From contig MGUL01000188.1 in NCBI GenBank assembly GCA_001800005.1, positions 3,478-12,991 on the forward strand: a stretch of DNA of 9,514 nt, in the 5' to 3' direction. The notes beneath the pieces were generated by a model. The model made no database searches, had not been told where the DNA came from, and worked only from the letters and a program-made list of their open reading frames with translations. This document shows positions 1-7,371 of the stretch, in pieces; the stretch's first letter is position 1; each line of letters starts with the position of its first letter. The stretch comes from Elusimicrobia bacterium RBG_16_66_12 (lineage in GTDB: Bacteria > Elusimicrobiota > Elusimicrobia > UBA1565 > UBA9628). The position numbers were made by a program, and so were the translations under genes.

Positions 1-1
1 C

Positions 2-1459
2 CCCACGACCGCCTTCATCGCTTCCTATGAAAAGAGCGTACACGGCGCGGCCCTGCTCAAGGGCAACGCGGCCGCGGCCAACTGCGTGGACTGCCACGGC
101 AGTCACGCGACGCAGAAAGGTTCAGCGCCGGACGCGAAAAGCAACAAGCTCCACATCGCCGAGACCTGCTCGAAGTGCCACGACAAGATCGCCAAGGAGT
201 ACGCGGGCAGCGTCCACGGCGCGGCGCTGGCCGCAGGCAACCTCGACGCCGCGGCCTGCACCGACTGCCACGGCGAGCATGACATCCTCAAGCGCGACGA
301 CCCCCGCTCCCGGGTCGCCGCGCGAAACCTCTCGTCTCAGACCTGCAGCCCCTGTCACGGCTCGATATCGCTCTCGTCCAAGTACGGGCTGGCCAGCGAC
401 CGCTTCAAGACCTTCACCGACAGCTACCACGGGCTCGCCCTGACGGGCGGCTCCCTGGCGGTCGCCAACTGCGCCAGCTGCCACGGCTCCCACGGCATCC
501 GCCGCTCCAGCGACCCGGCCTCCACGGTCAACAAGGCCAACCTGGCGGCCACCTGCGGCAAGTGCCACCCCGGCGCCAACGAGCGTTTCTCCGTCGGCGC
601 GGTGCACGCAAGCGAGACCGCCCCCGCCGAGCAGCCCATCCTCTACTGGCTGTCCTTCGGCTACATCGCCCTGATCGTCCTCATCATCGGCGGGATGCTC
701 CTCCACAACGCTCTCGACTTCGTCAAGAAGGCCAGGCGCAAGCTCAAGATACGCTACGGGGAGCTTCCGGAGGAGCGCGCGGGATGCGAGGTCTATCCGC
801 GCATGAGCCTCAACGAGCGCTGGCAGCACGGCGCGCTCGTGGCGAGCTTCTTCGCGCTGGTGATCACCGGCTTCATGCTGCGCTTCCCGGACGCCTGGTG
901 GGTCAAGGGGATCCGACTGCTGAGCGACCGGGCCTTCAACCTGCGCAGCCTCATCCACCGCGTCGCCGCCGTGGTCATGGTGCTGGCCGGCGTCTATCAC
1001 GCGTGCTACTGCGCCTTCACCGGGCGCGGGCGGGGACTCGTGCGCGACCTTTTCCCGAAACTCAAGGACCTCAAGGACCCCATCGCCTACGTCAAATACA
1101 ACCTAGGGCTCGCGAAGGTGAAGCCGAAGTTCGGGCGCTTCAGCTACATCGAGAAGAGCGAATATTGGGCGCTGGTGTGGGGAACCTTCATCATGGCGGC
1201 CACGGGCGTCATCATGTGGTTCAACGACTTCTTCCTCGGCCTGGTCACGAAGCTCGGCTACGACATCGCCCGGACGATCCACTACTACGAGGCGTGGCTG
1301 GCGACCTTGGCCATCCTCGTCTGGCACCTCTACTTCGTGATCTTCAACCCCGACGCCTATCCCGTCAACCTGGCGTTCTGGAAGGGCACGCTCACGGAGG
1401 CTGAGATGCTCGAGGATCATCCCTTGGAGCTGGAGGAGATCAAGCGCCGGAAGGGCTAG
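2..1459 (+). CDS. Multiheme cytochrome c fused to diheme cytochrome b membrane domain (5' partial)
   Basis: The reading frame is open from the window edge, so the N-terminus is missing; 485 residues are visible. Six CXXCH heme motifs start at visible residues 28, 56, 86, 115, 157 and 185, arranged as three diheme modules. A membrane helix follows at about 213-236. Next comes a four-helix cytochrome b region (about 276-450) with His at 276 in its first helix, 319 and 333 in the second, and 427 and 442 in the fourth. Two His about 14-15 residues apart in helix 4 is the pattern of FdnI-type (formate dehydrogenase gamma) diheme cytochromes b. By family knowledge such proteins pass electrons between membrane quinones and periplasmic c-hemes; the substrate is unknown. 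The GTG at 86 is not the start, because it lies inside the first visible heme motif (CVDCH, Cys codon at 83). The gene ends tail-to-tail against the zinc-ribbon gene. The domain call is confident; the partner is inferred. Confidence 0.9.
   Translation, partial: PTTAFIASYEKSVHGAALLKGNAAAANCVDCHGSHATQKGSAPDAKSNKLHIAETCSKCHDKIAKEYAGSVHGAALAAGNLDAAACTDCHGEHDILKRDDPRSRVAARNLSSQTCSPCHGSISLSSKYGLASDRFKTFTDSYHGLALTGGSLAVANCASCHGSHGIRRSSDPASTVNKANLAATCGKCHPGANERFSVGAVHASETAPAEQPILYWLSFGYIALIVLIIGGMLLHNALDFVKKARRKLKIRYGELPEERAGCEVYPRMSLNERWQHGALVASFFALVITGFMLRFPDAWWVKGIRLLSDRAFNLRSLIHRVAAVVMVLAGVYHACYCAFTGRGRGLVRDLFPKLKDLKDPIAYVKYNLGLAKVKPKFGRFSYIEKSEYWALVWGTFIMAATGVIMWFNDFFLGLVTKLGYDIARTIHYYEAWLATLAILVWHLYFVIFNPDAYPVNLAFWKGTLTEAEMLEDHPLELEEIKRRKG
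35..598 (+). repeat. Three tandem diheme cytochrome c modules (coding repeat)
   Basis: Within the cytochrome fusion, a protein unit recurs at 35-208 (58 residues), 209-421 (71 residues) and 422-598 (59 residues). Each begins with S-(V/Y)-H-G-x-A-L, has a first heme motif followed by G-x-H about 20 residues later, and a second heme motif 28-29 residues after the first. Modules 2 and 3 also share a D-P-x-S-x-V segment between the two hemes. A fourth degenerate start (A-V-H-A, at 599) precedes the membrane helix. The first visible module begins only 12 codons from the edge, so more modules may lie upstream. The pattern suggests growth of the heme wire by internal duplication. Confidence 0.75.
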
Positions 1460-1788
1460 GCGGCCTCGACGCCGACGTGCGCCTCGCCCTCGTCGATCTC
1501 CACATGGGCGACGTAGGATCGGCAGCAGACCGCGCAATCCTGGTCGATGGACTGGCCGTCCATGTCGGCGATCACGTGGAGCTCGACGCCCTCGTTGCAG
1601 TGCGGACACTCGATGGCGACCCAGACGTCGAGGCGCGGCGTCTCGGCCTCGACCCGCGTCTCCTGGAGCACGGCCTCCATCACGCGGTCGGCCGAACGCA
1701 GCTCTTTGACGTCGGTCGCGTCCGCGGACGTCGTCTTGGTCTTCTTCGCCTTCGCCGCCTTGGGCTTCGCGGCCTTCGTCTTCGCCAT
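1456..1788 (-). CDS. CPXCG-type cysteine-rich zinc-ribbon protein
   Basis: A small protein of 110 residues. The N-terminal 20 residues are rich in Lys and Ala, a likely disordered basic tail. The C-terminal half holds Cys61-Pro-His-Cys64 and, about 20 residues later, Cys85-Ala-Val-Cys88-Cys89-Arg with acidic residues just before it. This matches the small bacterial family called CPXCG-motif cysteine-rich protein (Cys_rich_CPXG, by memory Pfam PF14255); here Asn replaces the Gly after the first Cys pair. Four Cys probably bind one zinc. The function of the family is unknown to me. The ATG at 1788 is chosen over an upstream start at 1866 because a good promoter (-35/-10) lies between them, at 1823-1795, and the family core is short. 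Only an AGGA one base from the ATG could serve as a ribosome site. Its stop codon shares CTAG with the stop of the convergent cytochrome gene. Confidence 0.8.
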   Translation of the reverse strand: MAKTKAAKPKAAKAKKTKTTSADATDVKELRSADRVMEAVLQETRVEAETPRLDVWVAIECPHCNEGVELHVIADMDGQSIDQDCAVCCRSYVAHVEIDEGEAHVGVEAA

Positions 1789-1794
1789 ATCCTG

Positions 1795-1823
1795 AGTGTA
1801 GAGGGCGGGGCGTTTTCCGTCAA
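1795..1823 (-). promoter_or_regulatory. Sigma-70-type promoter for the zinc-ribbon gene
   Basis: On the minus strand, TTGACG (1823-1818) is followed by a 17-base spacer and TACACT (1800-1795). Both boxes are close to consensus at ideal spacing. Only 6 bases separate the -10 box from the ATG at 1788, so transcription would begin at or next to the start codon, giving a leaderless mRNA. This is read from the sequence; no start site has been measured. Confidence 0.6.
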
Positions 1824-1839
1824 GGGGTCCGCGCCGAAA

Positions 1840-1848
1840 TGTTAAAAT
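1840..1848 (+). promoter_or_regulatory. Extended -10 promoter for acnA
   Basis: TG at 1840-1841, one base, then TAAAAT at 1843-1848 form an extended -10 element. The -35 region (about 1820-1825) is poor and overlaps the -35 box of the divergent zinc-ribbon promoter. The expected start near 1855 leaves a leader of about 29 bases that contains the acnA ribosome binding site. Confidence 0.45.
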
Positions 1849-1869
1849 ACGCGCGCCCGATCTCAATCC

Positions 1870-1874
1870 AGGAG
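1870..1874 (+). promoter_or_regulatory. Ribosome binding site deciding the acnA start
   Basis: AGGAG lies 9 bases before the ATG at 1884. The alternative in-frame ATG at 1839 has no such site and overlaps the predicted -10 element, so 1884 is the better start. Confidence 0.7.
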
Positions 1875-1883
1875 ACCCTGACG

Positions 1884-4592
<2,709 letters not shown>

Positions 4593-4615
4593 ACGAAGCT
4601 TCCCGTTCGGCGCCG

Positions 4616-4630
4616 TGGCCCGATTGTTGC
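4616..4630 (+). promoter_or_regulatory. Sigma-54 (RpoN) promoter for the octaheme cytochrome gene
   Basis: TGGCCCG (4616-4622), four bases, then TTGC (4627-4630) match the -24/-12 consensus TGGCACG-N4-TTGC with one mismatch. The GG (4617-4618) and GC (4629-4630) are exactly 12 bases apart, as sigma-54 requires. The expected start is near 4642, giving a leader of about 37 bases with a strong ribosome site. No good -35/-10 pair was seen in this gap. Such promoters need an enhancer-binding activator, which is not encoded in this window. Confidence 0.65.
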
Positions 4631-4665
4631 GTGGTGACGTGAGCGAAAATCCGGATCATCAGACC

Positions 4666-4673
4666 GAGGAGGA
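4666..4673 (+). promoter_or_regulatory. Strong ribosome binding site deciding a TTG start
   Basis: GAGGAGGA is near-perfect. The end of AGGAGG (4672) is 6 bases before the TTG at 4679. The next in-frame ATG, at 4691, is 18 bases away, too far to be served well, so TTG is preferred. Confidence 0.75.
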
Positions 4674-4678
4674 TAGAC

Positions 4679-6202
4679 TTGAAACAACGCATGATTCCCG
4701 TTCTTTTCATCGCCTTGATGGCCGCCGCCGCGGTCGCGAGCGCGGCCGAGAGCTGCGCCGACTGCCACCGCAAGCAGTCCGCCGCGCTCGTGATGGAGTG
4801 GGATCGCTCCAAGCACGCCAAGAACGGCGTGGACTGCCTGGCCTGCCACAAGGCCGACAAGGACAAGGTCGGCTCGTGGGTCCACCACGGCGAGCGGATC
4901 TCGATGATCGTGACCCCGAAGGATTGCGCCCAGTGCCACGCCAAGGAGAACGAGGAGTTCTCCCGCAGCCATCACGCGCTGGCGGGCGAGATCCTGGCCA
5001 GCCTCGACAACGTGCTGGCCGAGAAGGCCGCGGGCATGCCGGGCAACAACGCCGACGCGGTCAACGGCTGCCTGCAGTGCCACGGCGGGATCGTCAAGTT
5101 CAAGAAGGACGCCAAGGGCGAGCTCGTGCGCGAGGGACCTGAGGGCAAACCGGTCCTCGACCCCGACACCTGGCCCAACAGCGGCATCGGGCGCATCAAC
5201 CCCGACGGCTCGCGCGGCTCGTGCAACGCCTGCCACTCCCGACACGCCTTCGAGGCCAAGCTCGCGCGCAACCCGGAGAACTGCGGCAAGTGCCACATGG
5301 GCCCCGACCATCCGCAGATTGAGATCTACAACGAGTCCAAGCACGGCATCGCCTTCAACGCCAACCGCGACAAGATGGCGCTGGACAAGGACTCGTGGGT
5401 CCTCGGCCAGGACTACTCGGCGGCGCCCACCTGTGCCACCTGCCACATCAGCGACCATATGACCAAGGACGGCAAGGTCACCGGCGGCAGCCATGACGTC
5501 GGCGAGCGCATCAGCTGGACCCTGCGTCCCGTCGTCAGCGTCAAGCTCAACTTGGTCGTCTTCGAGGACGGCTTCAAGGAGGACTACCCCGAGACGCGCC
5601 CCCTGCCCAAGCTCGGCGACATGGTGGAGACGACCGAGAAGGTCCGCGAGAACGACGCGCTCGTCACGAAGAAGGTCACGCGCAAGGTGGCCAAGATACT
5701 CACCTGGCAGGAACGGCGCGGCAAGATGAAGGGCGCCTGCCTCAACTGCCACGGCGAGACCTTCGTCGACAACTTCTACAAGCAGTTCGACAGCCTCGTC
5801 GTGCTCTACAACGACAAGTTCGCCAAGCCGGCCAAGCTCATCATGGACGATCTCGTCAAGGACGGCGTGCTCAACGCGAAAGCCCCCTTTGAGCACGAGG
5901 TCCAATGGGTGTACTGGGAGCTCTGGCATCACGAAGGCCGGCGCGCGCGCCACGGCGCGAGCATGATGGGCCCGGACTACACGCACTGGCACGGCATGTA
6001 CGAGGTCTCCAAGCACTTCTACGAGAAGTTCTTGCCCGCCATCGTCAAGGCCGCCAAGCTCAAGGGACCGGAGATGGAGAAGAAGTGGAAGGACCGCGTG
6101 GAAGCCCTTCTGGCCAAGGATGAGCACGTCTGGAAGAAGGGCTTGAGCGCCAAGGAGGCCGAGGCCCTGCGCAGCAACTATCAGGAGCGCTACAAACAAT
6201 AG
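4679..6202 (+). CDS. Secreted octaheme cytochrome c, hydroxylamine oxidoreductase (HAO) family
   Basis: 507 residues from a TTG start. A Sec signal peptide spans about residues 1-22 (cleavage near A-S-A). Eight CXXCH motifs start at Cys26, 53, 83, 131, 182, 202, 252 and 354, the HAO number and order. The block around hemes 5 and 6 (C-x-x-C-H-S-R-H, then C-x-x-C-H-x-G-x-D-H and S-K-H-G) and the A-P-T-C-A-T-C-H at heme 7 closely resemble Nitrosomonas HAO as I recall it. There is no C-terminal membrane helix, so it should be soluble in the periplasm. Family members oxidise hydroxylamine or hydrazine, or run in reverse, reducing nitrite or hydroxylamine; direction depends partly on a tyrosine cross-linked to catalytic heme 4. 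Tyr434 lies in the right C-terminal segment (G-P-D-Y-T-H-W-H-G), but its equivalence cannot be settled by eye. No other redox gene is adjacent; the cytochrome c/b fusion 3.2 kb upstream is a candidate electron partner. Substrate uncertain. Confidence 0.88.
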   Translation: MKQRMIPVLFIALMAAAAVASAAESCADCHRKQSAALVMEWDRSKHAKNGVDCLACHKADKDKVGSWVHHGERISMIVTPKDCAQCHAKENEEFSRSHHALAGEILASLDNVLAEKAAGMPGNNADAVNGCLQCHGGIVKFKKDAKGELVREGPEGKPVLDPDTWPNSGIGRINPDGSRGSCNACHSRHAFEAKLARNPENCGKCHMGPDHPQIEIYNESKHGIAFNANRDKMALDKDSWVLGQDYSAAPTCATCHISDHMTKDGKVTGGSHDVGERISWTLRPVVSVKLNLVVFEDGFKEDYPETRPLPKLGDMVETTEKVRENDALVTKKVTRKVAKILTWQERRGKMKGACLNCHGETFVDNFYKQFDSLVVLYNDKFAKPAKLIMDDLVKDGVLNAKAPFEHEVQWVYWELWHHEGRRARHGASMMGPDYTHWHGMYEVSKHFYEKFLPAIVKAAKLKGPEMEKKWKDRVEALLAKDEHVWKKGLSAKEAEALRSNYQERYKQ

Positions 6203-6226
6203 CGCCGCCGGACCGCGTTCGACGAA

Positions 6227-6256
6227 GGGCCGGCGGCCTCCTGGGGCCGCCGGCCC
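6227..6256 (+). terminator. GC-rich hairpin after the octaheme gene, possible terminator
   Basis: A perfect 12-base inverted repeat (GGGCCGGCGGCC at 6227-6238 with its complement at 6245-6256) encloses a 6-base loop, starting 25 bases after the stop codon. It is very stable but no T-run follows, so it could be a terminator without a U-tract or an mRNA-end stabiliser. It also separates the gene from the promoter at 6263-6291. Confidence 0.5.
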
Positions 6257-6262
6257 GACTGC

Positions 6263-6291
6263 TTGCGCGGCCCCGGCCGCGGGGTTATACT
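6263..6291 (+). promoter_or_regulatory. Sigma-70-type promoter for the kinase-like gene
   Basis: TTGCGC (6263-6268), a 17-base spacer and TATACT (6286-6291) form a good -35/-10 pair. The -10 box ends 9 bases before the ATG at 6301, so the transcript would have almost no leader, and no Shine-Dalgarno sequence is present in the gap. Confidence 0.55.
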
Positions 6292-6300
6292 CCCCATGTC

Positions 6301-7320
6301 ATGATGACGGCGCGTCGATTCCTCTGGACTCTCCTCCTCGCCCCGGCCGCCCCGGCTCCAGCGGCGGCGGCCAAGGTCGAACTCGTGCCGGTCGAGACGG
6401 CGAGGTCGGCTCCCGCCGCCCGGCCCGCGCTCCAGCCGACGTTGGGCGCTCCGCTCATCGCCCCGCTGGCCGCGCCCCTGGCCGTACCGGCCCCCGTGCC
6501 GGCGGCCATCCCCGCCGCGCCGGCGGCGCAGCAGACGGTCATCCCCTCGGCTCCGGCCGACCCCGGCGCGCCCATCTTCGACGGGGATTTCGGCGACAAG
6601 ACCTCCCTGGCCGAGGCGGTCGCGGCGCCGGACATCATCCCGGAATGGCCCGGCCGGACAGGCGACGTCGCGCGCATCGCGGGCCGGACCTACGTGCTCG
6701 GCGAGAGGCTGGGAGCGGTCGTCCAGGCGAACGGCCACGGCGACTACGAAGGCACCAACCCCGTTTATCGGGTGAAAGACCAGCCTCTGGTCGTCAAGCT
6801 CATCCATCCGGGCTTCAAAGAGATCGGGCTCTTCGGCGGCGAAAGGGACGCGCTCGTCGAGATGGCCCGCCTGCCCATCGCGCACTCGGGATTGGTCGCC
6901 TCGAGCGCCGACGGGCTCGTCCTGGTCAAGGAGCTGGTCTCCGGCGTGTCGCTGCGCCGGGTGACCGAAGCGGGTCCGCTCAGCCCGGAACAACGCGCGG
7001 CGCTTCTGGAGATGGCGGCCCTCTACGTCTCCCTGGGCCGCACGGCGGATCTGAGCTTGACGAATCTCGTCTGGCAGGAGAAAGAGAGGCGTTTGGTTCT
7101 CATCGATTCGGGAGGGTTCGATTTCGCCCAGCCGTGGGCCCCGCTCGGGCAGATCCTGAGCCGGCGGAATCTCTTCGGGATAGACGGAGCGGGCTTCCTC
7201 TCCGCCCTGCGCAAGCGTCTGGGCCCGGACTCTCCCGCGTGGCGGGCCGTGGAAACGAGCGCGCGCTCTCCCGCCTATCAGGCCCTGCTCGCGGACCTCC
7301 ACGACCGCGGCCGGAGATGA
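6301..7320 (+). CDS. Secreted protein-kinase-fold-like protein with Ala/Pro-rich linker
   Basis: 339 residues; not recognised as a named family. Residues 1-24 look like a signal peptide (Arg5, Arg6, then F-L-W-T-L-L-L and an A-A-A-A end). Residues about 16-92 are an Ala/Pro-rich, probably disordered linker. Residues about 118-335 show kinase-like landmarks in order: a Gly-containing strand and loop (G-E-R-L-G, 134-138), V-V-K with Lys166 as the possible ATP lysine, Glu181 as the possible helix-C partner, a hinge-like V-L-V-K-E-L (207-212), a catalytic-loop-like D-L-S-L-T-N (Asp250, Asn255), and L-I-D-S-G-G (Asp269) in place of D-F-G. This order and spacing fit protein or small-molecule kinases of the APH/RIO-like fold. 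Export would place it where ATP is scarce, so it may be a pseudokinase, act outside the cell, or not be exported. Start: ATG 6301 (or 6304, adjacent), next to a promoter. Family call by motif only. Confidence 0.6.
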   Translation: MMTARRFLWTLLLAPAAPAPAAAAKVELVPVETARSAPAARPALQPTLGAPLIAPLAAPLAVPAPVPAAIPAAPAAQQTVIPSAPADPGAPIFDGDFGDKTSLAEAVAAPDIIPEWPGRTGDVARIAGRTYVLGERLGAVVQANGHGDYEGTNPVYRVKDQPLVVKLIHPGFKEIGLFGGERDALVEMARLPIAHSGLVASSADGLVLVKELVSGVSLRRVTEAGPLSPEQRAALLEMAALYVSLGRTADLSLTNLVWQEKERRLVLIDSGGFDFAQPWAPLGQILSRRNLFGIDGAGFLSALRKRLGPDSPAWRAVETSARSPAYQALLADLHDRGRR

Positions 7321-7328
7321 ACCGGCCG
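7308..7328. repeat. Small inverted repeat spanning the stop codon of the kinase-like gene
   Basis: CGGCCGG (7308-7314) pairs with CCGGCCG (7322-7328) across a 7-base loop that contains the TGA stop. It could weakly attenuate read-through into the histidine kinase gene. There is no T-run, and such repeats arise easily by chance in GC-rich DNA. Confidence 0.3.
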
Positions 7329-7359
7329 GAGCGCGGCCTCGCGGGGGTTTGGGATTTGG

Positions 7360-7365
7360 TAGGGT
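7360..7365 (+). promoter_or_regulatory. -10-like element just before the histidine kinase start
   Basis: TAGGGT fits the TANNNT pattern of -10 boxes and lies exactly 6 bases before the GTG at 7372, the same distance as in the zinc-ribbon gene. The -35 region is poor. The intervening AAGGGG touches the start codon and is too close to be a normal ribosome site. The gene may instead be read through from the kinase-like gene 51 bases upstream. Confidence 0.3.
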
Positions 7366-7371
7366 AAGGGG

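Noticed and set aside
122..1000. A 292-codon open frame opposite the cytochrome fusion gene
   Set aside because: It is a shadow of a strongly supported multiheme and membrane protein; no motif or ribosome site was seen.
1477..1845. Plus-strand open frames opposite the zinc-ribbon gene (from 1477 and 1547)
   Set aside because: The minus strand carries the CPxC/CxxCC zinc-ribbon pattern, a promoter and a Lys/Ala tail; the plus-strand products are repetitive Leu/Arg/Val-rich without motifs.
1839..1883. Fifteen extra N-terminal codons for acnA from an ATG at 1839
   Set aside because: No ribosome site precedes it, and the ATG lies within the predicted extended -10 element; AGGAG points to 1884.
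4645..4650. GAAAAT as a -10 box with TTGTTG (4624-4629) for the octaheme gene
   Set aside because: The spacer is only 15 bases and the -10 is weak, whereas the sigma-54 motif at the same place fits consensus and spacing much better.
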